A stretch of DNA of 64,000 nt from Betaproteobacteria bacterium (lineage in GTDB: Bacteria > Pseudomonadota > Gammaproteobacteria > Burkholderiales > Rhodocyclaceae). Positions 16,769 through 25,359 of the stretch are shown here, piece by piece. A program made the translations under genes and the position numbers. Below the pieces are notes generated by a model. That model did no database searches. It saw nothing but the letters and a program-made list of their open reading frames with translations, and had not been told where the DNA came from. Every line of letters begins with the position of its first letter. Position 1 is the first letter of the stretch. The stretch covers positions 496,001-560,000 of the forward strand of contig JADIYD010000014.1 in NCBI GenBank assembly GCA_016705475.1. The letters are read 5' to 3'.

Positions 16769-17262
16769 CGAAGTTTTGCAATTCCAAGAAGGTAGGCTTC
16801 TTAGGAAAAATACCCACGGCGAGTCTTGAGTCGGACAACGACAATCTCGCATTGCGATGCAAGTTTAATTTTTCCTATTACTGCGTGCAGCCTGCCGGCC
16901 AGTCATTTGATGATTGGACTCATGTGCAAGTTCGTAGCTTGCTCGAGAAGCTTTCCCACTATTCAAAAGAGTCACTAAAGCACTGGCAACAGGAATCGAT
17001 TGGAAAATCAGGTTCTGTGCTTGCTATATATGGATCGTTTCCAACGAGATCCGATTTCACGCATCCTCCGCACGTACCTCATGAGGTCTTCTGGGGACGA
17101 TTTAGGCTGGATCACTCGATGCGACTTGTTGGATTTGTGATTCCTGAGAAGTTTGATGGGGAAATCCAATCAAGCTGCGGAAAAAGACTGGATTCGAATA
17201 CATTCTTTGTCGTCTTCTTGGATCGGGATCATCGGTTTTGGAAAGGTAAAGAGGCAAAGTAG
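16765..17262 (+). CDS. unknown partner protein of the AAA ATPase
   Basis: 165-residue soluble protein that I do not recognise. Its start codon overlaps the ATPase stop by ATGA, so the two are translationally coupled and probably act together. The C-terminal part GRFRLDHSMRLVGFVIP and NTFFVVFLDRDHRFWKG looks like a conserved core with charged residues (RFRLD, DRDHRF). No membrane segment or signal is visible. It shares the AT-rich base use of the ATPase gene. It could be the effector or sensor of a two-gene defence unit; no catalytic family can be assigned by eye. Confidence 0.7.
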   Translation: MTKFCNSKKVGFLGKIPTASLESDNDNLALRCKFNFSYYCVQPAGQSFDDWTHVQVRSLLEKLSHYSKESLKHWQQESIGKSGSVLAIYGSFPTRSDFTHPPHVPHEVFWGRFRLDHSMRLVGFVIPEKFDGEIQSSCGKRLDSNTFFVVFLDRDHRFWKGKEAK

Positions 17263-17300
17263 AAGAGCGAACCATTTGGCTTAATAAAAATGTAAGCAAT

Positions 17301-17321
17301 AATAGGGGTCAGACCCCTATT
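17301..17321. repeat. palindromic GGGGTCAGACCCC repeat
   Basis: AATAGGGGTCAGACCCCTATT is an almost perfect 21-bp palindrome about 40 bp downstream of the accessory pair. This type of palindrome is often seen near mobile elements in this bacterial group (general knowledge); only one copy is present in the window. Confidence 0.6.
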
Positions 17322-17335
17322 GTTAAGAACTACCA

Positions 17336-17374
17336 GCAAAAAGCCCGGTCAAATGATTGGGCTTTTTGCTTTTT
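17336..17374 (+). terminator. rho-independent terminator after the ATPase pair
   Basis: AGCAAAAAGCCC (17336-17347) pairs with GGGCTTTTTGCT (17359-17370), followed by TTTTC. Confidence 0.85.
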
Positions 17375-17446
17375 CGGGCTTGTGTAGTGAAACGTAGCCG
17401 GAAACTATGAATTCGGCAGGCGGCACCTTGGTCCCGGACATTTTAA

Positions 17447-17474
17447 TTTTGGCCATTTTTTCCGGTTGACCGTG
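17447..17474 (+). repeat. dispersed repeat, copy 2 (intergenic)
   Basis: TTTTGGCCATTTTTT then CCGGTTGACCGTGA. Lies between a terminator and the 3' end of the leftward gene at 17539. Confidence 0.88.
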
Positions 17475-17538
17475 AGATTCGGCCAATCGGAGGATTCCGG
17501 GCGCTCTGGCTGGGATCCTCCGATTTCAGGTCACGCGC

Positions 17539-18165
17539 TCAGCTGAGCAGGATGTTCCGGTCGAAGGTCAGGTTGTCGAATGCGGTGTAGACCCACGGAC
17601 AGCCTTGGGCTTGCGATGAGAGGCGGATGCGCTGGATGTTGCGGCTGGGCGACGAGAAGCTCAGTGGGTGCCAGTGGCCGAAGAAGTTGGCGTCTTTCGG
17701 GCCGAGCTGGGTTCTGGCCTTGCCGAGGTAGGTGCCGTTGCTGTCGTAGGCTTCCATGAACGGCCGGTTGTCGCTGCTGCCGAGGCATTCCGGGGAATCC
17801 AGGGCATAGGCCCAGACGCTGATGGATTGCTGCAGTTGGCTGAAGACGGCTTCCACGGCACCCCAGCGGGCGTCGAACAAGGGCGCGCCGGTACCGTTCG
17901 TGATGGTGAGCACATTCTTGCCGCTTTGGGCGGTGCCCAGCGTCATGGCCATGGCGTAGGCGGACCAGCGTTTGGCCGGGTTGGTGGTCAGGCTTGAGAA
18001 GGTGACGCTCAGCGCGGCGAAGGCATTATCGACGGCCGTGCCGCTGGGCACACTTTCGAAGTCGATCATGACGGTTCGGCGCAGGTTGGGCGGCGGGCGG
18101 AAGGGCGGGCGCTCCAATATGATCTTGCTGCCGAGTGCGGTTGCGAGATTCTTGATGTCGGTCAT
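17539..18165 (-). CDS. hypothetical protein, beta-sandwich-like
   Basis: 208 residues, not recognised. The segment MIDFESVPSGTAVDNAFAAL followed by GVTF-like LSVTFSS resembles the opening of extracellular beta-sandwich domains seen in PEP-CTERM-type and other surface proteins. Hydrophobic strands alternate through the C-terminal half (SISVWAYALD, IQRIRLSS, AFDNLTFD). There is no signal peptide or C-terminal anchor, which is odd for that class. The gene stands alone with a 332-bp gap upstream. Confidence 0.65.
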   Translation of the reverse strand: MTDIKNLATALGSKIILERPPFRPPPNLRRTVMIDFESVPSGTAVDNAFAALSVTFSSLTTNPAKRWSAYAMAMTLGTAQSGKNVLTITNGTGAPLFDARWGAVEAVFSQLQQSISVWAYALDSPECLGSSDNRPFMEAYDSNGTYLGKARTQLGPKDANFFGHWHPLSFSSPSRNIQRIRLSSQAQGCPWVYTAFDNLTFDRNILLS

Positions 18166-18497
18166 TTTTATTCTCCCCTTGAACGAAGGACTGAATCAGG
18201 GCCGGATTATTTTCGCCCTATGATTTGAGCATAGTCCGGGATCAGGGGGATTCAAGGCGGAAAAGGCTCGATGCATCGGTCAGCAGACGATTTCGAGCGT
18301 TTGGTGTTTTGTCCGGGCCGATCAACAATCGGTAGCTGGCGCCATCGGGCTGCAGCACCGCTGGCGCCCCCAGACTGAGCGGGCACGGCGGGTTTGGCTG
18401 CCCCCGGGGGCAGCCATGGCAGATGCCTTCCAGAACAATTGGGGTCAGCGAAAAATTGCAGGAAAAATTGGGTTTTTAGCCCTGTTGTTGTCCAGTC
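18166..18497. other. gene-poor stretch with a palindrome and a possible gene remnant
   Basis: A perfect 22-bp palindrome at 18395-18416 (TGGCTGCCCCC and its complement). On the minus strand a frame of about 76 codons without a good start ends at a TGA at 18242-18244. It includes PAVLQPDGASYRLLIGPD and TPNARNRLLTDASSLFRLESP, which read like real protein, so this may be the tail of a decayed gene. A TAA bounds it upstream. Confidence 0.35.
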
Positions 18498-18935
18498 TCA
18501 CGCATCGCTTTTTATCACGGCCTGCAGTTTCCGCCAGCTGGTGACGGACGCTATACCTGGCGCAAGCCAGAGTGAGAGCCACGACCCGGCGAGAATGGCC
18601 AGTGCCAGCGAATTTGGTGCCGTACGCGTTACCAGGTAGATCAAGAACCAGCCAATTGCGCTGAGCGCTATGGCCGAGACCACATAGATGACCAACAGCT
18701 GACGAACAAATACCCCGGCAAAGTGCGCCAGCGGAACATCTACAACCTGCATTTTCCCCTTGCGAAAGGCAACGAAGCAGGCTGCGGCACTGATGGCAAG
18801 GGATGTGGCGAGGAGTTGGAGCCAGAACCCAGGCGTCCATTGGGCTCTTCCGTGGACAAATAGCACCAGGACGACTGCGCAAGCGAGCGTGCTCAGTGCG
18901 AATACGATGCGAAGGCTGTGGATAGGCGTTTTCAT
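18498..18935 (-). CDS. hypothetical integral membrane protein
   Basis: 145 residues with four hydrophobic segments: about 8-27, 34-55, 75-100 and 108-125. A short basic loop FRKGKMQ sits between the second and third. No family recognised. The gene stands alone, with a long gap on both sides, so operon context gives no hint of its job. Confidence 0.65.
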   Translation of the reverse strand: MKTPIHSLRIVFALSTLACAVVLVLFVHGRAQWTPGFWLQLLATSLAISAAACFVAFRKGKMQVVDVPLAHFAGVFVRQLLVIYVVSAIALSAIGWFLIYLVTRTAPNSLALAILAGSWLSLWLAPGIASVTSWRKLQAVIKSDA

Positions 18936-19336
18936 AAAGTCAGAGGTTGGTGGTTCCAGCGTGAGAGGTCAAGGGGGCAATTGGGGGTGCGCCCAGGGGT
19001 TTATTCATGTCCGGTTGTTTTGGCTTTGCAGCCAGCTAAACCGGATTTCAATTTTCGCCATTTTTTCCGGTTGACCGTGACCTTCAGCCGTAGATCATCG
19101 TTCTTGTGCCTATTCAGGGATGGTTTTGCCAGGTTCGGCATCCCCAATCAGGTTTTTGAACCTACCGGATACCGCAGGGAAACAGCCAGCTTGTGAAGTG
19201 CGAACCTTGATTGGTTGTTACAAACAACTGTTCGGCCAAATCGGCCAATGGTGACGTAAATCGCCCCGGCTTTCTGGCCGGGAAATCCGGATAATGGCGG
19301 CCAATTCGTCTCGCACGCCATTTTTGGAATTCCCGC
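18936..19336. other. intergenic region upstream of ycaO
   Basis: 401 bp. Holds one copy of the dispersed repeat (19051-19080). No other gene-like frame is supported. The last 100 bp must carry the ycaO promoter, but no consensus boxes stand out. Confidence 0.4.
19051..19080 (+). repeat. dispersed repeat, copy 3 (intergenic)
   Basis: Preceded by CCGGATTTCA, then ATTTTCGCCATTTTTT and CCGGTTGACCGTGA. The upstream CCGATTTCA extension is shared with copy 23939, which shows that the repeat unit extends to about 40 bp. Confidence 0.88.
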
Positions 19337-21541
19337 ATGGAAATCAAGGTCAATTTTCTCGACAAGCTTCGTCTCGAGGCCAAGTTCGACGACTTCACGG
19401 TGATCGCCGACCAGCCTATCCGCTACAAGGGCGACGGCTCGGCGCCGGGGCCGTTCGATTACTTTCTGGCTTCGTCGGCCTTGTGTGCGGCTTACTTCGT
19501 GAAGTTGTACTGCGACACGCGCAATATTCCCACCGAAAACATCCGCCTGTCGCAGAACAACATCGTCGATCCGGAAAACCGCTACCAGCAGATTTTCAAG
19601 ATCCAGGTCGAGTTGCCGGCGGATATTTCTGCCAAGGATCGGCAGGGCATTTTGCGTTCCATCGACCGGTGCACGGTCAAGAAGGTGGTGCAGGCCGGGC
19701 CGGAGTTCGTGATCGAGGAAGTCGAGAATCTCGATGCCGATGCGCAGGCCTTGCTGACGCTGAATCCCGATTCGGCAGCGAGCACCTTTATCGCCGGCAA
19801 GGATCTGCCGCTGGAGCAGACCATCGCCAACATGTCCGGCCTTTTGGCCGGCCTCGGCATGAAGATCGAAATCGCGTCGTGGCGGAATCTGGTGCCCAAC
19901 GTCTGGTCGCTGCATATCCGCGATGCGCATTCGCCGATGTGCTTCACCAACGGCAAGGGCGCCACCAAGGAAAGCGCGCTGGCCTCGGCGCTCGGCGAAT
20001 TCATCGAGCGGGCGAGTTGCAATCACTTCTACAACGACCAGTTCTGGGGCGAAGAGATCGCCAACGCGGCTTTTGTGCATTACCCGAATGAGCGCTGGTT
20101 CAAGCCGGGGAAGAAGGACGCGCTGCCCAAGGGGCTGCTCGATGAATACTGTCTGGACATCTATAACCCGGACGGCGAGCTGCGCGGCTCGCATCTCTAC
20201 GATACCAATTCCGGCAATACCGAACGCGGCATCTGCGCGCTACCCTACGTGCGCCAGTCGGATGGCGAGACGGTGTATTTCCCGACCAATCTGATCGACA
20301 ACCTGTTCCTCAGCAACGGCATGAGCGCCGGTAACACGCTGGCTGAAGCGCAGGTGCAGTGCCTGTCGGAAATCTTCGAGCGGGCGGTCAAGCGCGAAAT
20401 CCTCGAAGGTGAAATCGCGCTGCCCGATGTGCCAGCTGACGTACTGGCGAAGTACCCAGGCATTGTCGCCGGCATCGAGGAGCTGGAGAGACAGGGCTTC
20501 CCGGTGCTGGTCAAGGATGCCTCGCTGGGCGGCGAGTTTCCGGTGATGTGCGTGACCCTCATGAACCCGCGCACCGGCGGCGTGTTCGCCTCTTTCGGCG
20601 CACACCCCAGCCTGGAAGTGGCGCTGGAACGCAGCCTGACTGAACTGCTGCAAGGACGCAGCTTCGAAGGCCTCAACGATCTGCCGCGGCCGACCTTTGA
20701 AAGCAACGCCGTCACCGAGCCGAACAACTTTGTTGAACACTTCATTGACTCCAGCGGCGTCGTGTCGTGGCGTTTTTTTAGCGCCAGGGCGGATTACGAG
20801 TTTGTCGAGTGGGATTTCTCCGGTCACGGCGAAAACTCCAACACCGATGAAGCCGCAGCCTTGTTCGGCATTCTCGAAGACCTGGGCAATGAGGTTTACA
20901 TGGCGGTCTACGACCAGCTCGGCGCCACCGCCTGCCGCATTCTGGTGCCCGGTTATTCGGAAATCTACCCGGTGGAAGACCTGATCTGGGACAACACCAA
21001 CAAGGCGCTGGCCTTCCGCAAAGACATCCTGAACCTGCATCGTCTCGACGACGCCGGCCTCGAAGCGCTACTGGAGCGTCTGGAAGAGAGCGAACTCGAC
21101 GATTACACCGACATCATCACCCTGGTCGGCGTCGAGTTCGACGAGAACACGGATTGGGGGCAGCTGACGATTTTGGAGTTGAAGCTGCTCATCAATCTTG
21201 CCCTGCAGCAATTTGAAGCGGCGCACGAACAGGTCGGCACCTACCTGCAATACAACGAAAACACCGTCGAGCGCGGCTTGTTTTACCAAGCGCTCAACGT
21301 GGTGTTGGAAGTGCTGCTCGACGACGAGCTGGAACTGGACGATTACGAGGCCAATTTCCGCCGCATGTTCGGCAACCCGCGCATGGATGCGGTGCTTGGC
21401 TCGGTGGACGGCAGCGTGCGCTTCTTCGGGCTGACGCCAACGAGCATGAAACTGGAAGGGCTCGACCGGCACCAGCGCCTGATCGATAGCTACCAGAAAC
21501 TGCATAGGGCGCGGGCCAGGGTGACGGCTTCGGCGCCCTGA
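19337..21541 (+). CDS. OsmC domain/YcaO domain fusion protein
   Basis: 734 residues. Residues about 1-140 form an OsmC-like domain (GPFDYFLASSALCAAYFVK; Cys in the RCTVKK-type segment DRCTVKKVV). Residues about 150-734 are a YcaO ATP-grasp-like domain with GKGATKESALASALGEFIER, SEIFERAVKREI and ALERSLTELLQGRS, which carry the ATP/Mg residues. E. coli YcaO lacks the OsmC part and helps RimO modify ribosomal protein S12; the fused form is a recognised architecture. The C-terminal acidic TPR-like tail of YcaO (LEESELDDYTDI) is present. ATG at 19337. It stands alone, with tag 29 bp downstream. Confidence 0.92.
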   Translation: MEIKVNFLDKLRLEAKFDDFTVIADQPIRYKGDGSAPGPFDYFLASSALCAAYFVKLYCDTRNIPTENIRLSQNNIVDPENRYQQIFKIQVELPADISAKDRQGILRSIDRCTVKKVVQAGPEFVIEEVENLDADAQALLTLNPDSAASTFIAGKDLPLEQTIANMSGLLAGLGMKIEIASWRNLVPNVWSLHIRDAHSPMCFTNGKGATKESALASALGEFIERASCNHFYNDQFWGEEIANAAFVHYPNERWFKPGKKDALPKGLLDEYCLDIYNPDGELRGSHLYDTNSGNTERGICALPYVRQSDGETVYFPTNLIDNLFLSNGMSAGNTLAEAQVQCLSEIFERAVKREILEGEIALPDVPADVLAKYPGIVAGIEELERQGFPVLVKDASLGGEFPVMCVTLMNPRTGGVFASFGAHPSLEVALERSLTELLQGRSFEGLNDLPRPTFESNAVTEPNNFVEHFIDSSGVVSWRFFSARADYEFVEWDFSGHGENSNTDEAAALFGILEDLGNEVYMAVYDQLGATACRILVPGYSEIYPVEDLIWDNTNKALAFRKDILNLHRLDDAGLEALLERLEESELDDYTDIITLVGVEFDENTDWGQLTILELKLLINLALQQFEAAHEQVGTYLQYNENTVERGLFYQALNVVLEVLLDDELELDDYEANFRRMFGNPRMDAVLGSVDGSVRFFGLTPTSMKLEGLDRHQRLIDSYQKLHRARARVTASAP

Positions 21542-21570
21542 ACGCATCGGGTGGCCGGAGAGTGACCGTT

Positions 21571-22146
21571 ATGGAACGTTGTCCTTGGTGCGAGGGATTC
21601 GACCTCTACCGCGAATACCATGACTTCGAATGGGGCGTGCCGCTCCACGACGAGCGTGCACTGTTCGAGTTGCTCATTCTGGAAGGGGCGCAAGCCGGCC
21701 TGTCGTGGGCGACCGTCCTCAAGAAACGCCAACATTACCGGTGCGTCTTCGATGGATTTGAACCCGAACTCATCGCGAATTACGACGCGCTGAAGGTGGC
21801 GGCCTTGCTGGCCGACCCCGGCATTATCCGCAATCGGGCCAAGGTGGCGGCGGCTATCGGGAATGCCCGGGCTTTCCTGGCGCTGAAGGCGGGCGGGCAG
21901 TCGTTCAACGACTTCCTGTGGCGTTTCGTGGACGGCCAGCCGATCCAGAACCGCTGGCGATCAATGGCCGAGGTGCCGACCAAAACCGCGCAGTCGGATG
22001 CGATGAGCAAGGCCTTGCTGCGTGCCGGATTCAAATTTGTCGGCTCCACCATCTGCTATGCCTTCATGCAGGCCTCCGGAATGGTGAACGATCATCTGCT
22101 GTCTTGCCCACGGCACAGTGAGGTGCAGAGGCTGGGCAAGGACTGA
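21571..22146 (+). CDS. tag: DNA-3-methyladenine glycosylase I
   Basis: Base-excision repair enzyme that removes 3-methyladenine. 191 residues from the ATG at 21571 (MERCPWCEG); a GTG three codons earlier is possible but less family-like. The zinc ligands expected at Cys4, His17, His175 and Cys179 are visible in ERCPW, YHDFEWG and NDHLLSCPRH. The helix-hairpin-helix region and LEGAQAGLSWATVLKKR, which binds the damaged base, are intact. It follows ycaO by 29 bp and could share its transcript. Confidence 0.95.
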   Translation: MERCPWCEGFDLYREYHDFEWGVPLHDERALFELLILEGAQAGLSWATVLKKRQHYRCVFDGFEPELIANYDALKVAALLADPGIIRNRAKVAAAIGNARAFLALKAGGQSFNDFLWRFVDGQPIQNRWRSMAEVPTKTAQSDAMSKALLRAGFKFVGSTICYAFMQASGMVNDHLLSCPRHSEVQRLGKD

Positions 22147-22465
22147 GCAGGGGCAAGCGACTCGTTCTTTTCAGGAAGAGGTTTTTCTCGGGCACAAACA
22201 GCAAAAAACCCATGCATTTCCCGCACGGGCTTTATAAATATTCGGCCTGGGCATTCACGGCCAAGGCGTTCGGCGATCAGCCATTTTGGTACTACCCGGC
22301 CCTCGAATCAAACTGCGGCGGACTACCAACCACATAGAAAAAAGGAACGCCGCGGCGTTCCTTTTTTTGATCAGATCAATTGCGTGGCTAAGCAAGCAGC
22401 CTGCTTGCTGTTGTAGTGCGCTATTGCTCTGTTCTTGCGCCCTGAAGCGCGACGGCGCGGAGAAT
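22147..22465. other. intergenic region between tag and the catalase-like pseudogene
   Basis: 319 bp between convergent genes. Holds one strong bidirectional terminator (22338-22368). No coding frame is supported. Confidence 0.4.
22338..22368. terminator. bidirectional terminator
   Basis: AAAAAAGGAACGCCG pairs perfectly with CGGCGTTCCTTTTTTT without a spacer. The A-run and T-run let it work for both the rightward tag and the leftward catalase-like gene. Confidence 0.88.
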
Positions 22466-23480
22466 TTATTGTTGTTTGGCGCCTTCTGACAAGCGACGCC
22501 CCAACGAAATGGCGTAAGGAGCTGCACGTGCCGCCAGTAGCGGGTCTGCCGAAGGGACCACGCCCTTGGGCATGACCATCGGGTTGTAGGTGATGCTCAA
22601 GCAGGCGCCGCCTGCGTCTGGCGAGACTGAAGTGATCTTCAGCGTGCCCAGCGTGACTTTCTTGCGTCCTTCTGGCAAGGGCACCGTCGCGTTGTCGATC
22701 ACGTCACCCGCTTGTGCCAACTCCAGATTGAAATTGAAAGCGACCTTGCCCTCAGCGACACGCTGACGCAGGTCGTCAAACAAGAAATTTGCCCCCTAGC
22801 TTTGGCCTCGTCGTCGCTCAGTCCCTGTACGCCAGCAGCCGGTTCAAAATCCATTTGCCGTATTGCGTGACGCCCTTGGCATTGACGAAACCATAGCCAT
22901 GCACGCCCCAGTAATTGATGCTGCCAAAGCTTGCCGGGACGGGCTGTGAGGCGAAGTGCTTGCCCAGCAGGAGAACCTCCGGGTTGGCATCATTGAACGC
23001 CTTGACCTTGGCGGGATCGGCTTGTTTGGTGGCTGGGTCGGGCTGACGTGAGGCCACCAGTCCGAAGAATTGCTGCGGTGACGAAGCGCCAAAAATAGGC
23101 GCTGAGATGTTGCCCATCTGCCACTGCTCACCATTTGGCAGATCGAACTGAAGTGCCAGGTTGCGCTGGGACTTGGTGTTGTCCGGCGCTTTCGGGTTGG
23201 CCCCGCCCACCGAGAATCGCGCCACCACCGGGATCGCTTTGCCACTGAAAACTGAAGCGCTGGAAAGCGCACGAGCATCGGCGGTGCCAACAAATTCGCC
23301 AACGGCACAAACGCCCTTGGCACCAGAGCGGCGATAGCCTTCGAACTTGCCAAACGTGGATTCGAACTGATCAATGAATGCTGATGGGTCAACTGGTTGG
23401 GCGACAGGCGCTTGAGCGAGCGAGTTGATGGAGAACAGGGCGGTGCCTGTGGCCAGGGCGGAACAAAGCAGTGTTTTCAT
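22466..23480 (-). pseudogene. catalase-family peroxidase, two frameshifts
   Basis: Exported catalase-related peroxidase (SrpA-like, usual length near 350). N-terminal part 23480-22818 has a signal peptide and the family runs GEFVGTADARAL, VVARFSVGGANP and NYWGVHGYGFVN. C-terminal part 22466-22783 reads FDDLRQRVAEGKVAFNFNLELAQ to LGRRLSEGAKQQ. The joining peptide FEPAAGVQGLSDDEAKARG is present in a third frame. The first shift is one base short in a T-run (plus-strand A-run 22846-22849), and the second is one base short in a G-run (plus-strand C-run 22792-22796). Either a recent pseudogene or two homopolymer sequencing errors. Confidence 0.88.
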
Positions 23481-23704
23481 GAGTTAGCACTCCAGATTGT
23501 TTTTCAATATAAGGCAGTTGGTTAAATCCAGCACATCGCGATTCCGCGATTATAGATTTAGTCGCTTCAGGCTCCAAATTCCTTACAAGGAAAATCCCAG
23601 AACAATAGGTGTCACTCCAAACCAGGCGTAGTCAGCCGCATGCAGGAATTAAAATTATCGGAAATTTGATCGCTTGACTGCGCTAGAGGCGGGCACTTTC
23701 GGTG

Positions 23705-23836
23705 ATGCAGCCAGCGTTCGTTGCCGTGGTAGCTTGGGGCTATTTCATTTCACAGGAATTTGAGATCAGCAGGGCGATCCTGAGCGACGCAAAGTTTGTC
23801 GAGCTGGGCAACCAGCTGGTGCGAGGCATGGTTTAG
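23705..23836 (+). CDS. possible small protein (43 aa)
   Basis: ATG frame bounded by a stop seven codons upstream. It encodes MQPAFVAVVAWGYFISQ, then EISRAILSDAKFVELGNQL and ends VRGMV. The first half is hydrophobic and the second amphipathic. No family recognised and no clear ribosome-binding site. It may be the tail of a lost gene. Confidence 0.3.
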   Translation: MQPAFVAVVAWGYFISQEFEISRAILSDAKFVELGNQLVRGMV

Positions 23837-23938
23837 TTCCGGCAAAGGAGGTCGGCTTAATCACCATGGCCGGTGCTGTTCAGTTGGCATTGAGGTCAGG
23901 TTGATTTGGCATGGCAGACGCCTCAACCCGATTTCAAA

Positions 23939-23969
23939 TATTGGCCATTTTTTCCGGTTGACCGTGGCA
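23939..23969 (+). repeat. dispersed repeat, copy 4 (intergenic)
   Basis: CCGATTTCAAATATTGGCC, then ATTTTTT and CCGGTTGACCGTGGCA: the most complete copy in the window, 15 bp from the stop of the small leftward gene at 23984. Confidence 0.9.
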
Positions 23970-23983
23970 AGCCGAATATTCAG

Positions 23984-24199
23984 CTACCGCGCCGCCTGAT
24001 TCAGGATTTGCCAGACCCTCCAATGCCCGCAGGCCGAGCGGGCGCGGCGTTCCGAGTTGTCCCAGCCGCCGCCCTGGCATAGGCCTTCGGCGGTTTCGGC
24101 TTCAATGATGACGGTTCCCGGATCTTCACCGGGTTGGCGCCAACCGCTCCAGCGCTCGCAACTGGCGCAGCGTTTGCGGTCGACGGAATGTGCTAGCAA
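23984..24199 (-). CDS. small cysteine-rich protein
   Basis: 71 residues beginning at a TTG (24199) that overlaps the end of the rhodanese gene. The pattern CASCERWSGWR, then GLCQGGGWD and SACGHWRVW, spaces four Cys like a small zinc- or metal-binding fold, with conserved-looking Trp after each. I recognise no named family. Overlap with the upstream rhodanese gene suggests co-translation. A lack of ATG lowers certainty. Confidence 0.55.
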   Translation of the reverse strand: MLAHSVDRKRCASCERWSGWRQPGEDPGTVIIEAETAEGLCQGGGWDNSERRARSACGHWRVWQILNQAAR

Positions 24200-24633
24200 G
24201 TTTTCGCGGCCTTGCAGGAGGCGATGGTCTGCGTTGCCGCGACGACCGGGCCGCCAGCGCCTATCCAGCCCTTGATGCCGGCCTTGACGTTGTAAACCGT
24301 GGCGTAGCCGGCCTGTTGCGAGAGGAACTGGCTGACCGCCTTGGTCCGGTTGCCTGTGCGGCAGATGACGATGACAGGTTCGTTCGGTTTAGCGAAGGGT
24401 TTGACCTTGTCGAGCCAGGCCGGGGCATCGACGCGGCCTTTTTCGTCGAAGAAGGTGAGCAGCTTGCTGCCACCGACGATGCCGGTTTCTTCCCATTCCG
24501 ATTGCAGGCGGATGTCGATGACCGGCACGCCGCTTTTGCTCAGTTTGTCGAGCTGGGCGTTGTCGATGTCGATGACTTCGGCGTGGGCGAAGCTGGTAGC
24601 GGCGATCAGGCAGGCTAGGAGCAGGTGGCGCAT
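24193..24633 (-). CDS. periplasmic rhodanese-like protein
   Basis: 146 residues: signal peptide (cleavage near SFAHA, residue 18), then a single rhodanese domain with PVIDIRLQSEWEETG and the active loop VICRTGNRT, in which the Cys is the sulfur carrier. An extra C-terminal extension carries two Cys (ASCKAAKTC), which is unusual and could be a metal or disulfide site. It sits in front of the small Cys-rich protein. The physiological sulfur donor is unknown. Confidence 0.88.
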   Translation of the reverse strand: MRHLLLACLIAATSFAHAEVIDIDNAQLDKLSKSGVPVIDIRLQSEWEETGIVGGSKLLTFFDEKGRVDAPAWLDKVKPFAKPNEPVIVICRTGNRTKAVSQFLSQQAGYATVYNVKAGIKGWIGAGGPVVAATQTIASCKAAKTC

Positions 24634-24755
24634 GGCAATCTCGTTTATCAGAAAACGCTGATTATAGACTTTAACTCGCTGTGGCCAATTGACCTCGTCG
24701 CTGGCCGCCGGGTTCCCGTCCGCGTGGGATAATCCCCCCTTTTTCCGGGGCAGCC

Positions 24756-25310
24756 ATGGCGCTCAAATCCACTATTTTCAAAGCTGAATTGCAGCTTGCC
24801 GACCTCGACCGTTCGCATTTTGGCGATTACACGCTGACCATCGCCAGGCACCCGTCGGAAACGGACGAGCGAATGATGGTGCGTCTGCTGGCTTTCGCGC
24901 TTAATGCCTCGGAAACGCTGACTTTCGGGCGCGGCCTGTCGGCGACGGAAGATGAGGCAGACCTGCAGGATCTGGATGCGACGGGCAGTATCGAGCGCTG
25001 GATCGACGTCGGCCTGCCTGATGAAAAGCTCATTCGCCGGGCCTGTAACCGGGCGCGGCATGTGATGGTGCTGAGCTATGGCGGGCGGACGGCTGAAATC
25101 TGGTGGCAACAGACACAGGGCAAGGTGTCGGGGCAGAAGAATCTGCGCGTGCTGTCCCTCAGCGTTGAGGAGAGCAAGGCCTTGGCGTCGCTGGCGGCAC
25201 GCGGCATGCGCCTGCAATGCACGATTCAGGATGGGGTGATCTGGTTGGGCGGCGATCAGGAACATGTCGAGCTGGCACCGAAAGTTCTCTTTGATAGCGA
25301 TTTGGCATAG
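24756..25310 (+). CDS. YaeQ family protein
   Basis: 184 residues matching YaeQ over its full length: MALKSTIFKAELQLADLDR, ARHPSETDERMMVRLLAFA, the acidic DLWQ-like DLDATGSIERWIDVG and RHVMVLSYG. The fold is related to the PD-(D/E)XK nuclease superfamily, but YaeQ's role is unclear. It is divergent from the rhodanese gene, with a 122-bp shared promoter region. Confidence 0.92.
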   Translation: MALKSTIFKAELQLADLDRSHFGDYTLTIARHPSETDERMMVRLLAFALNASETLTFGRGLSATEDEADLQDLDATGSIERWIDVGLPDEKLIRRACNRARHVMVLSYGGRTAEIWWQQTQGKVSGQKNLRVLSLSVEESKALASLAARGMRLQCTIQDGVIWLGGDQEHVELAPKVLFDSDLA

Positions 25311-25359
25311 AATTCGAAGGCGTTTTTGCAGACTTTGAGCAACTTTTCGAGGGGTGACT

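Larger units (their letters stand above)
23481..23983. other. intergenic region upstream of the catalase-like gene
   Basis: 503 bp. Holds a small open frame (23705-23836), one dispersed repeat copy (23939-23969) and, next to 23480, the presumed promoter of the leftward peroxidase gene. No RNA gene recognised. Confidence 0.4.

Noticed and set aside
17301..17321. Attachment site of the accessory insert
   Set aside because: The palindrome has no second copy at the other side of the insert, and no integrase is present.
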